Shown here: positions 51,179-59,652 of the stretch, piece after piece
Layout: each line of letters opens with the position of its first letter
Numbering within the stretch: the first letter of the stretch is position 1
Origin: Thermogemmatispora onikobensis
Lineage (GTDB): Bacteria; Chloroflexota; Ktedonobacteria; Ktedonobacterales; Ktedonobacteraceae
Reading direction: 5' to 3'
Length of the DNA: 64,000 nt
NCBI RefSeq assembly: GCF_001748285.1
Contig: NZ_BDGT01000007.1
Span: forward strand, 62,001-126,000
Notes under the pieces: model-generated
Database searches by the model: none
The model's input: only the letters and a program-made list of their open reading frames with translations
Told to the model about the DNA's origin: nothing
Made by a program: the position numbers and the translations under genes

Positions 51179-51255
51179 ATGCAAAACCTCCTTTCTCTGT
51201 TGTCGGTGAAAGCAGCTGACCAGGCTGAGTGCTGGGAGCAGGCAGCGTCAGCGGG

Positions 51256-52185
51256 TCAAGGCTTCTGACCGTAAGCCACTGTGAAAGAGCAGCTGGAATG
51301 TAGCTCATTCCATTCCTGGCAGGCCCTGTCAATGAGTTGGAGAATCTCCTGCTCAGGGATCTGGAAGCGAGCCGCCAGCGGGGTACTGATTGCTGTCCAC
51401 ATCGTGCGGAAGTCAAGAGCGAGTAGAGAGCCGATGCGGCCCCCCCATTCGCCTACAGGGATCTTGATGGGATGACATTGGATCTGCTTCAGACGAGCCT
51501 GGGCCAGATAGTGATCGAGGGAACGTGCGACGACGCCCTCGCTATCCAAGCCTCGCAGAGCAGCGAGCTGACCTATGAGAGATGCCACTTGCTGGTTGGC
51601 TGGCCCAGAGGGAGTAAGGTTGCTGATATGGATGCTTGTCTCGACGAGTTCGACCCAGCCGCCGGGAGCGGTGACCCGGGCCAGCTCCTGAACAGCCGCC
51701 GGCCAGGCTGCTTGAGGAATCGCCAGAACAAGGAGACGTTGATGAACGAAGTCGAAGGAGTTGTCATCGAAAGGGAGGCCTTGCAGGATGTCCCCCTGGA
51801 CGAAGCGGTAGTTGGGAGGTGGGGAAGCCGAGGGTTTGACCTGTTCGAGGTCGAGGCCGACGACCTCGGCGTGAGGGAACTGGTGGGCGAGTTCGAAGGC
51901 CCACTGGCCGGTGCCACAGCCAACATCGAGGATGCGGCGTGGCTGCTCGATGGGGGCCAGGTAGTTGCCGTGCAGGGCGGCACGCAAGATATAGTGTTGG
52001 AAGTCGAGGCGGTTGACCTCACCCAGGTCCTTGGGGAGCAGGTAGGGCTGTTCCTGCAGGTAGCGGCGGGAGCCTTGCAGGTTGGGGAGGGCGACCTCAC
52101 CGGGCAGCCAGCCAGAAGAGGACTGGGCAGAGGTACCAGCAGGGGGAGTATTGCGAGAGCGGCGGCGGAAGAACCACCAGGGCAT
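51256..52185 (-). CDS. LaeA/UMTA-like class I methyltransferase, array copy E
   Basis: A 309-residue copy. Tag MPWWFFRRRSRN, linker TPPAGTSAQSSSGW, block LPNLQGSRRYLQEQPYLL, motif I ILDVGCGTGQW. Its core carries the variant PSASPPPNYRF and PFDDNSFDFVHQRLLVLA, shared with copy B. The C-terminal third (QIQCHPIKIPVGEWGG and FQIPEQEILQLIDRA) is particular to this copy. ATG at 52185 follows GGAGG as in copy F; 77 bases separate the two genes. Methyltransferase activity is expected from intact SAM motifs; acceptor unknown. Confidence 0.87.
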   Translation of the reverse strand: MPWWFFRRRSRNTPPAGTSAQSSSGWLPGEVALPNLQGSRRYLQEQPYLLPKDLGEVNRLDFQHYILRAALHGNYLAPIEQPRRILDVGCGTGQWAFELAHQFPHAEVVGLDLEQVKPSASPPPNYRFVQGDILQGLPFDDNSFDFVHQRLLVLAIPQAAWPAAVQELARVTAPGGWVELVETSIHISNLTPSGPANQQVASLIGQLAALRGLDSEGVVARSLDHYLAQARLKQIQCHPIKIPVGEWGGRIGSLLALDFRTMWTAISTPLAARFQIPEQEILQLIDRACQEWNELHSSCSFTVAYGQKP

Positions 52186-52254
52186 ATGCAAAACCTCCTT
52201 TCTCTGTTGTCGATGAAAGCAGCCGGCCAGGCTGAGTGCTGGAAGCAGGCAGCG

Positions 52255-53193
52255 TCAGTGTGACAAGGGCTTCTGGCCATAGGCGACGGCGAAGTGAAGT
52301 TGTGTGCGGAACTGGGTCCACTCCTGATAGGCTTGCTCAATGAGCTGTAAGATTTCCTGCTCAGAGCGACCGAAGCGGGCGGCGATAGGGGCACTGATGC
52401 CCTTCCAGCCTTCATACACATTTAGGGCCATCAGGGAGCCGATACGTCCGCCCCATTCGCCCAGAGGAACGGCAAAGGGGTAATAATGAGTGTTGACGAG
52501 GCCAGCCTCTTCCAGATAGCGGGCTAGGGAGCGCATCACAAGACCCTCTGCATCGAGGCCTCTGAGAGCACCGAGCTGGGCTGAGAGGGTGTAGATCTCT
52601 TGGGTGGCAGGGCCAGAGGGGAGCCAATCCTCCAAGGCGGTGCCAGTCTCGACGAGTTCGACCCAGCCGCCGGGGGCGGTGACGCGGGCGAGTTCCTGGA
52701 CGGCGCCCGGCCAGGCGGGCTGCGGGATAGCAGCTATGAGCAGGCGCTGATGGACGAAGTCGAAGGAGTTGTTGTCGAAAGGGAGGCCCTGCAAAATATC
52801 TCCCTGGACGAAGCGGTAGTTGGGAGGTGGGGAAGCCGAGGGTTTGACCTGTTCGAGGTCGAGGCCGACGACCTCGGCGTGAGGGAACTGGTGGGCGAGT
52901 TCGAAGGCCCACTGGCCGGTGCCGCAGCCGACATCGAGGATGCGGCGCGGCTGCTCGATGGGGGCCAGGTAGTTGCCGTGTAGGGCGGCACGCAAGATAT
53001 AGTGTTGGAAGTCGAGGCGGTTAACTTCGCCCAGATCCTTGGGGAGCAGGTAGGGCTGTTCCTGCAGGTAGCGGCGGGACCCCTGCAGGCGGGGGAGGGC
53101 GACCTCGCCCAGGCGCCAGCCAGAAGAGGGTGGGGCCGAGGTCGCTGCGGGAGCGATGTCGCGGGAGCGGCGACGGAAGAACCACCAGGGCAT
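52255..53193 (-). CDS. LaeA/UMTA-like class I methyltransferase, array copy D
   Basis: A 312-residue copy with the tag MPWWFFRRRSRD and an Ala/Pro linker ending GWRLGEVALPRL. SAM motifs are intact. The C-terminal part (YYPFAVPLGEWGG, then QEILQLIEQAYQEWTQFRT) is almost identical to that of copy B, while its middle (LLIAAIPQPAWPGAVQEL) is closer to copy C, a mosaic that points to gene conversion. The frame is open 37 codons upstream, but the ATG at 53193 follows AGGAGG and matches the tag start of all copies. Leader shared with copy C. Confidence 0.87.
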   Translation of the reverse strand: MPWWFFRRRSRDIAPAATSAPPSSGWRLGEVALPRLQGSRRYLQEQPYLLPKDLGEVNRLDFQHYILRAALHGNYLAPIEQPRRILDVGCGTGQWAFELAHQFPHAEVVGLDLEQVKPSASPPPNYRFVQGDILQGLPFDNNSFDFVHQRLLIAAIPQPAWPGAVQELARVTAPGGWVELVETGTALEDWLPSGPATQEIYTLSAQLGALRGLDAEGLVMRSLARYLEEAGLVNTHYYPFAVPLGEWGGRIGSLMALNVYEGWKGISAPIAARFGRSEQEILQLIEQAYQEWTQFRTQLHFAVAYGQKPLSH

Positions 53194-53258
53194 AATCACG
53201 ATCCTCCTTGCTAGTCGATTGGGCAGTCGAGGGGCCGAAAGCCTGAGTGCAGGCGGTC

Positions 53259-54191
53259 TCAATGCGTCAAGAGTTTCTGACCATAGGCTATGGCAAAAGG
53301 CCATTTTGTTCGGAACTCATTCCACTCCTGGCTAGCCCGTTCGATCAGCTGCAATACATCCTGCTCAGAGCGCCCGAAGCGGGCCGCAATAGGGGCACTG
53401 ATGGCCTTGCAGGCTTCGCGCAGATCCAGCGCCATCAGGGAGCCGATGCGTCCGCCCCATTCGCCCAGGGGAACGGAGAAAGGCTGATAGTGGATGTTGA
53501 CAAGGCTCGCTTCCTCCAGGTAGCGGGCTAGGGAGTGCGGTACATCATCGGTATCTATTCCTCGTAGGGCAGCGAGTTGAGCGGCAAGTCGCCAGAATTC
53601 TTGAGTGGCTGGGCCGCAGGGGAGCCAGTCCTGTAGAGCGGTGCCAGTCTCGACGAGTTCGACCCAGCCGCCGGGGGCAGTGACACGGGCGAGTTCCTGG
53701 ACGGCGCCCGGCCAGGCAGCCAGAGGGATGGCCAGGAAGAGCAGGCGCTGATGAACGAAGTCGAAGGAGTTGTTGTCGAAGGGGAGGCCCTGCAAGATGT
53801 CCCCCTGGACGAAGCGGTAGTTAGAGGGAGGAGTAGTGGCCTTGGCCTGTTCGAGGTCGAGGCCGACGACCTCGGCCTGGGGGAACTGCTGAGCGAGTTC
53901 GAAGGCCCACTGGCCGGTGCCACAGCCGACGTCGAGGATGCGGCGCGGCTGCTCGATGGGGGCCAGGTAATTGCTACGCAGCGCGGCGCGGAGGGCGTAG
54001 TGCTGGAAATCGAGGCGGTTGACCTCACCCAGGTCCTTGGGGAGCAGGTAGGGCTGTTCCTGCAGGTAGCGACGGGACCCCTGCAGGCGGGGCAAGGCAA
54101 TTTCATCGGGTTGCCAGCCGCTGGAAGAGGAGCTTGAAGCTGCCACCCGAGAACTGCTGCGGGAGGGGCGACGAAAGGGCCACCAGGGCAT
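53259..54191 (-). CDS. LaeA/UMTA-like class I methyltransferase, array copy C
   Basis: A 310-residue copy whose tag is altered to MPWWPFRRPSRS: the second aromatic pair is broken by Pro. Linker rich in Ser, then ALPRLQGSRRYLQEQPYLL. Motif I ILDVGCGTGQWAFELAQQ and VVGLDLEQAKAT are intact. The C-terminal portion, IHYQPFSVPLGEWGG to SEQDVLQLIERASQEW, differs from copy D mainly by point changes. ATG at 54191 is 9 bases after AGGAGG. Of the intact copies it keeps the LGLDLEQAKATTP stretch without the PSASPPP variant. Function as for the other copies. Confidence 0.87.
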   Translation of the reverse strand: MPWWPFRRPSRSSSRVAASSSSSSGWQPDEIALPRLQGSRRYLQEQPYLLPKDLGEVNRLDFQHYALRAALRSNYLAPIEQPRRILDVGCGTGQWAFELAQQFPQAEVVGLDLEQAKATTPPSNYRFVQGDILQGLPFDNNSFDFVHQRLLFLAIPLAAWPGAVQELARVTAPGGWVELVETGTALQDWLPCGPATQEFWRLAAQLAALRGIDTDDVPHSLARYLEEASLVNIHYQPFSVPLGEWGGRIGSLMALDLREACKAISAPIAARFGRSEQDVLQLIERASQEWNEFRTKWPFAIAYGQKLLTH

Positions 54192-54281
54192 AATCACGAT
54201 CCTCCTTGTAACAAAGATTGTCCTTATCGTGGACAGGTCTGATAAGACTGAAGAAAGAAAGCGCTGGCCAGGTTCTTAAGG

Positions 54282-55214
54282 CTAGATGGGCTTCTGACCA
54301 TAGGCGACGGCGAAGTGAAGTTGTGTGCGGAACTGGGTCCACTCCTGATAGGCTTGCTCAATGAGCTGTAAGATTTCCTGCTCAGAGCGACCGAAGCGGG
54401 CGGCGATAGGGGCATTGATGGCCTTCCAGGCTTCACGTGCATCTAGAGCCATCAGGGAACCGATGCGGCCGCCCCATTCGCCCAGAGGGACGTCAAGGGC
54501 CTGGTAGTGAATATTGACAAGGCCGGCTTCCTCCAGGTAGCGGGCTAACGAGCGCATAACGGTGCCATCGGTATCGATACCCCGCAAAGCAGCGAGCTGA
54601 GACCCGAGCTGATAGAATTCTTGGGTAGCGGGTCCAGAGGGCAGGTAGTCCTGCAGAGCGGTGCCGACTTCCAGGAGTTCGATCCAGCCGCCGGGTGTGG
54701 TGACCCGGGCCAGCTCCTGAACAGCCGCCGGCCAGGCTGTTTGTGGAATCGCCAGAACAAGGAGACGTTGATGAACGAAGTCGAAGGAGTTGTCATCGAA
54801 AGGGAGGCCTTGCAGGATGTCCCCCTGGACGAAGCGGTAGTTGGGAGGTGGGGAAGCCGAGGGTTTGACCTGTTCGAGGTCGAGGCCGACGACCTCGGCC
54901 TGGGGGAACTGCTGGGCGAGTTCGAAGGCCCACTGGCCGGTGCCACAGCCGACGTCGAGGATGCGGTGTGGCTGCTGGAGGGGAGCTAAATAATTGCCAC
55001 GTAGAAGAGCGCGCAAGATATAGTGTTGGAAGTCGAGGCGGTTAACTTCGCCCAGGTCCTTGGGGAGCAGGTAAGGCTGTTCCTGCAGGTAGCGACGGGA
55101 CCCCTGCAGGCGGGGCAGGGCGACCTCACCGGGCAGCCAGCCAGAGGGGGACTGGGCCGAGGTCGCTGTGGGAGCGGTGTCGCGGGAGCGGCGACGGAAG
55201 AACCACCAGGGCAT
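54282..55214 (-). CDS. LaeA/UMTA-like class I methyltransferase, array copy B
   Basis: A 310-residue copy with the tag MPWWFFRRRSRD, linker APTATSAQSPSGWLPG, and intact SAM motifs. The core has the PSASPPP and PFDDNSFDFVHQRLLVLA version also found in copy E, while the C-terminal 70 residues match copy D. Post-motif region GGWIELLEVGTALQDYLP is particular. ATG at 55214 follows GGAGG; leader of the E/F type. A useful witness for mosaic exchange within the array. Confidence 0.87.
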   Translation of the reverse strand: MPWWFFRRRSRDTAPTATSAQSPSGWLPGEVALPRLQGSRRYLQEQPYLLPKDLGEVNRLDFQHYILRALLRGNYLAPLQQPHRILDVGCGTGQWAFELAQQFPQAEVVGLDLEQVKPSASPPPNYRFVQGDILQGLPFDDNSFDFVHQRLLVLAIPQTAWPAAVQELARVTTPGGWIELLEVGTALQDYLPSGPATQEFYQLGSQLAALRGIDTDGTVMRSLARYLEEAGLVNIHYQALDVPLGEWGGRIGSLMALDAREAWKAINAPIAARFGRSEQEILQLIEQAYQEWTQFRTQLHFAVAYGQKPI

Positions 55215-55291
55215 ATGCAAAGCCTCCTTTCTCTGTTGTTGCTGAGAGGTAGCCGAGAAGTTGAGTGCTGGGAGCAGGCAGTGTCAACAGG

Positions 55292-56221
55292 TCAAGGCTT
55301 CTGACCGTAGGCTACTGCAAAGTGTAGCTGTGTCTGGAACTCGTTCCATTCCTGGCTGGCCTGCTCGATCAGCTGCAGGATCTCCTGCTCGGATCTGCTG
55401 AAACGAGCAGAGGTGGGAGCACTAATTGCCTTCCATGCTTCATGCAGGTTCATGGCCATCAAGGAGCCGAGACGTCCGCCCCACTTGCCAAGAGGAACGT
55501 CGAACGGATGGTAGTGGACGTTAGCGAGGCCGGCCTTTTCCAGGTAGTGAGCCAGGGAGCGTAGTACAATACCTTCCGCATCTAGCCCGCGCAGAGCTGC
55601 CAGTGCTCCTCCAAGCCTGCAAAATTCCTGTGTAGCGGGGCCAGAAGGCGTGAGATCCTGCGGTGCCGGGCTCGATTCAACGAGTTCGACCCAGCCGCCG
55701 GGGGCAGTGACGCGGACCAGCTCCTGAACAGCTGTCGGCCAGGCTGCTTGAGGGATGGCCAGGAAGAGCAGGCGCTGATGGACGAAGTCGAAGGAGTTGT
55801 TGTCGAAAGGGAGGCCCTGCAGGATGTCCCCCTGGACGAAGCGATAGTTGGGGGGGGGAGAGGTAGTAGCTTTGACCTGTTCGAGGTCGAGGCCGACGAC
55901 CTCGGCCTGGGGGAACTGCTGGGCGAGTTCGAAGGCCCACTGGCCGGTGCCACAGCCGACATCGAGGATGCGGCGCGGCTGCTGGAGGGGAGCTAAATAA
56001 TTGCCGCGCAGGGCGGCACGCAAGATATAGTGTTGAAAGTCGAGGCGGTTGACCTCACCCAGGTCCTTGGGGAGCAGGTAGGGCTGTTCCTGCAGGTAGC
56101 GACGGGACCCCTGCAGGCGGGGCAGGGAGACCTCACCGGGCAGCCAGCCGCGGGAAGGTTGAGCGAGTTCAGCGGCCTGAGAGCTCGTGCGAGCGCGGCG
56201 GCGGAAGAACCACCAGGGCAT
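55292..56221 (-). CDS. LaeA/UMTA-like class I methyltransferase, array copy A (first in array)
   Basis: A 309-residue copy and the first gene of the minus-strand array. Tag MPWWFFRRRART, linker SSQAAELAQPSRGWLPGE, intact ILDVGCGTGQW and VVGLDLEQVK. The C-terminal third (HYHPFDVPLGKWGGRLGSL, then SARFSRSEQEILQLIEQASQEW) is distinct in having Lys where others have Glu in the GEWGG motif. The ATG at 56221 follows AAGGAG with 8-base spacing; the frame runs 8 codons further. Any array promoter should be upstream, in 56222-56841. Acceptor unknown. Confidence 0.87.
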   Translation of the reverse strand: MPWWFFRRRARTSSQAAELAQPSRGWLPGEVSLPRLQGSRRYLQEQPYLLPKDLGEVNRLDFQHYILRAALRGNYLAPLQQPRRILDVGCGTGQWAFELAQQFPQAEVVGLDLEQVKATTSPPPNYRFVQGDILQGLPFDNNSFDFVHQRLLFLAIPQAAWPTAVQELVRVTAPGGWVELVESSPAPQDLTPSGPATQEFCRLGGALAALRGLDAEGIVLRSLAHYLEKAGLANVHYHPFDVPLGKWGGRLGSLMAMNLHEAWKAISAPTSARFSRSEQEILQLIEQASQEWNEFQTQLHFAVAYGQKP

Positions 56222-56841
56222 GGAACAGACTCCTTTCTTCTTCAAAGCACTCCTGCAATCTGCTCTTAATCGCTGGCGTCAGAGTAACAGTGATAGCTCT
56301 CTATGGAACAAGCCGAGCAATTGAAGAGATTCCTCTGACCCTCTGCGTTCCTTTCGATCAAGGACAGCTCGTGTACCACTGCTGAAAAAAGAGAAGCCAG
56401 GCTCTGCTACTCGGGGGAGAATCATGCGTGATTCGCCTGGTCCCACCTATAGCTTGCTGCCTGGCCTGAGCCATATCTGAGAATTTGATAGTCTGGCACC
56501 AAAGAGAGTTGCCTCTCCACAGAAACGCCCACGCTCCCAATAAAGCCGGTGTGGCCATAAACATCGCTTGCTCTTGCCGAAAACGGACGGCCTTGACCGG
56601 TGCGGTTCCTTCGCTTAGAGTTTAGAAAAGATGAACGTCATCTGTCAATTTGAATATAATGAAAATGGTGGACACGGTCGATTTTAATGGATTCTTAATG
56701 CACTGTTGCCAGGGGAGGGAGTCGCGGAAAGGACGGCCTCAACTGAGAGGCGAGTAGTCGTGACAGTACAGTGGAAAACAATAACCGGGGGATAAGCAAG
56801 CGTCTGCTTTATAGCCAGTCTAACAGAGCCACTGGAGACCA
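56222..56841. other. Intergenic upstream of the methyltransferase array
   Basis: No gene seen. An AT-rich stretch at about 56620-56700 includes a plus-strand TATAAT (56655-56660) and, on the minus strand, a TTGACA (from TGTCAA at 56643-56648) that might be the -35 of the array promoter, with only a weak -10 at 17 bases. Confidence 0.45.
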
Positions 56842-58896
56842 CTATGGCTGTTCGGTCACCGCAACACTAATGCGGCGAGCAATGCTTACAAGCGTTTGCT
56901 CCTGGGCCGCAGGAGGCAGAGTAGCAAGCGGCTTCTGAGGATCGTTAGCAGGTTCGAAGCTCTGCAGCCCGCTCTCTTCGAAGAGGCAGGAGCTGACAAT
57001 GATAGGGATAATCAAGGTGCCAGCCAGACGGGCCCTCTCCAAGAGCTTCGGCAACTGATTGGTCATAATAAAGTCGGACGCCAAGAACCTAGCGCTGACC
57101 AGAACAATGGCCACGCCCGCGCGCGCAATCGCATCTTCTAATGTCTCCTTCCAGCGACTGCCAGCGCTGATCAGCGTATCGTCCCACAAGTTGAACGTCC
57201 CATTGCGCTCGATAGGAGTCAGGTGGGTGCGCAGACGCTCCAGCCACCGCTTATCTTTACGAGCATAGCAGATAAAGATTTGCTGTCTGCTTGGTACAGG
57301 GCGTTTGCCGACCTTACGAGCCAGCTGCTCCAAATTGCAGTGGCGTAGATAGAAAATAAGGGTCGGATCTTCCGCCAGCAGCACGCCAACTGTGGGATCA
57401 CAGAAGAGATGATACGCCAGATCGGGATAAGAGGCGATGGCTTGAGGCCAGCTTTCTTTGAAAAAGCGCTCCAGGTCGTGGGCACGGCTTGGCTCCTGCT
57501 GCTGTAAAAGTGAAAGCCAGAGCACTCCCTCACGGCTCTGGCTTAGCTCTTCCAGTAGAGAAAGACTGGTTTGATCGTAAGGTCCGCCTGCTACGGCGAA
57601 TTGCTTGATGGCAAGGTCAAATTTTCTCTCCAGCGTTTCCATCACATTCTGAACAGCCTTAGCAAGGTGATGCCGAATAGCAACTGGTGATGGCTGCGTG
57701 TGAATAATATTATTTTGCATGCAAAGATAGTAGCAGAGGAATTGAGCCAGAATAAAGCTACCGTCAACCAGACGGAGAATATCCTCCTTACACTCAAAAC
57801 TCACATTGAGCGCCTGCTCTCCCTGCCTGATCAGTTGCAAAATCTCCTCATCGCTGGCGTGGCCCATCCTAAAGCGATCGAAGCGCATAGCCGTATCGAA
57901 AGAGACGGAGCTGATGAAGCTCTGGCCCGTACCTGGAATACCGATGATCACCAGCTTGCGATCTTCGGGCTGGATATCTGCCAGTAGCTTCAAATAGTCC
58001 ACCAGCTCCTGACGCAAGCCAGGTTCCAGGCGATGGAAATCGTCGATAATCACCACACCGCGATGCCACTGCGAGAGAGTACGGAGCCGTTCGCGGTCAG
58101 CGGGCGCACGGGCACTCAAGAGAGTGATCGTCGGTCGCCCTGCTCTAGCTATCTCCTCCTCTCCAAGTTGCTGGACGGCTTTTTGCACTGCTGTGGTCTT
58201 GCCGATGCCCGAAGGCCCCTCGATGACCACGCCGCGCCCCGGCTCAACAAGAGCCAGCTTCAGGGGCTCGAAGATGGAAGGCGGCACAAAGGTCACTGTG
58301 GGCAGCCCCGTACGCTTGAAGACCCCATCCAGGCGGTAGCTCGTGAGAGGCAGCCCTGGTACTGTCAGTCCACGTGTCCTGCTCTCTGAAGAGGCAGCCG
58401 GTGAGGAGGGCGAAATGCGTCGCCGATTCCGAAGCTCTCTGCAGATCAGGAGGACCTCATGAACGATTTCCTGTAGCGCCCGCTCTCTGGCGATTTCTTC
58501 GCTCAGCGCGCGCCCATTGCGTGGGAGCAGTTGCAAAGAAGCGAGCGGTGTTCCCTCAAGCGGGATAGGCCGGGCAAGAATGGGGATCAGCTGTAACTCA
58601 CCCCGTTGCGCGCGCTCTAATCCTAGCGAGATGGCTCTTTCATAGGTTGGCGATGCCAGCAGGTCGGGACTGATCAGCAGCAGGAGCACATCGGCGGACT
58701 CGATATGCCGACGTAACTCCGCTGCTATGTGAGCACCAGCCCGCAGATCTGTGGATGTGCGGAGAACGATTCCTGCCAAGACCTCTAAGTAGCTCATTAA
58801 TGGGAGGAGCGAATAGAGGAGGCGATAATCCTCGCGAGCACAGATTATAAAAACAATGATATTGGCTTCACGGTCAGGCTGCTCCGTTCTATCCAT
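56842..58896 (-). CDS. TIR-ATPase-TIR protein, STAND-like
   Basis: A 684-residue cytoplasmic protein. N-terminal TIR-like domain (about 12-130, IICAREDYRLLYSL and LLLLISPDLLASPTY), a P-loop ATPase domain (Walker A GPSGIGKT at 227-234, Walker B VVIIDDFHRL at 281-290), a helical region, and a C-terminal TIR (539-650, QIFICYARKDKRWLERLR). In most relatives the C-terminal TIR has Glu in the NELP motif as the NADase residue; here it is Gln614 (TNQLPKLL). The N-terminal TIR also has no Glu at the equivalent position. TIR-NTPase proteins often act in phage defence by NAD consumption; this one may instead be a regulator or scaffold. ATG at 58896. Same strand as the NTF2-like gene 93 bases upstream. 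Confidence 0.86.
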   Translation of the reverse strand: MDRTEQPDREANIIVFIICAREDYRLLYSLLPLMSYLEVLAGIVLRTSTDLRAGAHIAAELRRHIESADVLLLLISPDLLASPTYERAISLGLERAQRGELQLIPILARPIPLEGTPLASLQLLPRNGRALSEEIARERALQEIVHEVLLICRELRNRRRISPSSPAASSESRTRGLTVPGLPLTSYRLDGVFKRTGLPTVTFVPPSIFEPLKLALVEPGRGVVIEGPSGIGKTTAVQKAVQQLGEEEIARAGRPTITLLSARAPADRERLRTLSQWHRGVVIIDDFHRLEPGLRQELVDYLKLLADIQPEDRKLVIIGIPGTGQSFISSVSFDTAMRFDRFRMGHASDEEILQLIRQGEQALNVSFECKEDILRLVDGSFILAQFLCYYLCMQNNIIHTQPSPVAIRHHLAKAVQNVMETLERKFDLAIKQFAVAGGPYDQTSLSLLEELSQSREGVLWLSLLQQQEPSRAHDLERFFKESWPQAIASYPDLAYHLFCDPTVGVLLAEDPTLIFYLRHCNLEQLARKVGKRPVPSRQQIFICYARKDKRWLERLRTHLTPIERNGTFNLWDDTLISAGSRWKETLEDAIARAGVAIVLVSARFLASDFIMTNQLPKLLERARLAGTLIIPIIVSSCLFEESGLQSFEPANDPQKPLATLPPAAQEQTLVSIARRISVAVTEQP

Positions 58897-58989
58897 AGAT
58901 AACCGGTCCCCTCCTGGCGTCTTGCTGCTGTCTGCTCAACTACTTGTTCATAGCTATCCTGCCTGCCGTAAGGCTCCAACTCATCAGAG

Positions 58990-59652
58990 TTATATATTGT
59001 CAAGCTGAGTAATTTTCCAATCACTATCGATCTTTGTCAAGGTCAGGTGCACGTCATAGGCAATGCCGCTAGAGCGGGTCACGTGCACAACGAGCGTTGC
59101 CTCATCTCCGCTGGTATGACTGCTGGTGATCGAGTAGCTGGTCACCGTACCAGCCTCCTGGTCGATCACCTGGGCGGCCAGCACGAAGCTGCTCTCCGTT
59201 GGAGAGATCTTCTTCCCTTGAATCGTCAGCGTATCGGCTTCCAGATAAGAGTAGGCCTCGCTGTAGTCTTGCTGTTGGATCGCCGAATAGTAGTCATTCA
59301 CCGTCGAATCGGGGCTAGCTGTGAGAGCGGCAATGACGCCCACCAGAACACAGCTACCGCAGGCCAGTATCACCACGCCTGCCACGATGGCCAGCGTGAT
59401 CCAGAGCCAGCGTAAAGAGCGGCGTGGTGGTTGGGGTGGCAACCCATAGGGCGGCACACCGTACTGACTGATATTGGAGGTCACCAGCACTGAGCCGGCT
59501 GGTGGAGGTGGCGGAGGCGTATCATAGGGTAAACCGTACTGGGGAGGGCCAGCGTATTGTGTCGGCTCGTAAGCTCTCGACGGAGGAGGTGTAGCCTCTT
59601 CTCCGCGCTCTGGTCCATAGCTGCTGTAGGGTTGATTTGGATCGTAGCTCAT
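58990..59652 (-). CDS. Single-pass membrane protein with NTF2-like (DUF4878-type) domain
   Basis: A 220-residue protein with a Pro/Tyr/Gly-rich cytoplasmic start (SYDPNQPYSSYGPERG), one hydrophobic helix (WLWITLAIVAGVVILACGSC) and an outer domain of about 115 residues, NDYYSAIQQQDYSEAYSYL to DWKITQLDNI. It is a paralogue of the lipoprotein at 39954. The Pro/Tyr-rich N-terminus resembles those of membrane proteins that interact with kinases or the division machinery, but this is only a resemblance. The ATG at 59652 is chosen as the first Met matching the SYDPNQPYSS start; the frame is open 14 codons more. It may be co-transcribed with the TIR gene downstream. Confidence 0.75.
   Translation of the reverse strand: MSYDPNQPYSSYGPERGEEATPPPSRAYEPTQYAGPPQYGLPYDTPPPPPPAGSVLVTSNISQYGVPPYGLPPQPPRRSLRWLWITLAIVAGVVILACGSCVLVGVIAALTASPDSTVNDYYSAIQQQDYSEAYSYLEADTLTIQGKKISPTESSFVLAAQVIDQEAGTVTSYSITSSHTSGDEATLVVHVTRSSGIAYDVHLTLTKIDSDWKITQLDNI

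Larger units (their letters stand above)
47430..56221 (-). repeat. Tandem array of methyltransferase paralogues
   Basis: Ten related units in one direction: seven intact genes, one core-deleted gene (47430), one frame-broken gene (49411) and one C-terminal remnant (49037-49140). Long stretches in the N-terminal and core thirds are almost identical between copies. Intergenic spacers are 47-105 bases apart from the degraded middle. Two leader types occur: one before 51178, 52185 and 55214, another before 53193 and 54191. Confidence 0.9.

Noticed and set aside
47430-56221. CRISPR or transposon array explanation for the repeated region
   Set aside because: The repeat unit is a full methyltransferase gene of about 1 kb; no short spaced repeats, terminal inverted repeats or transposase.
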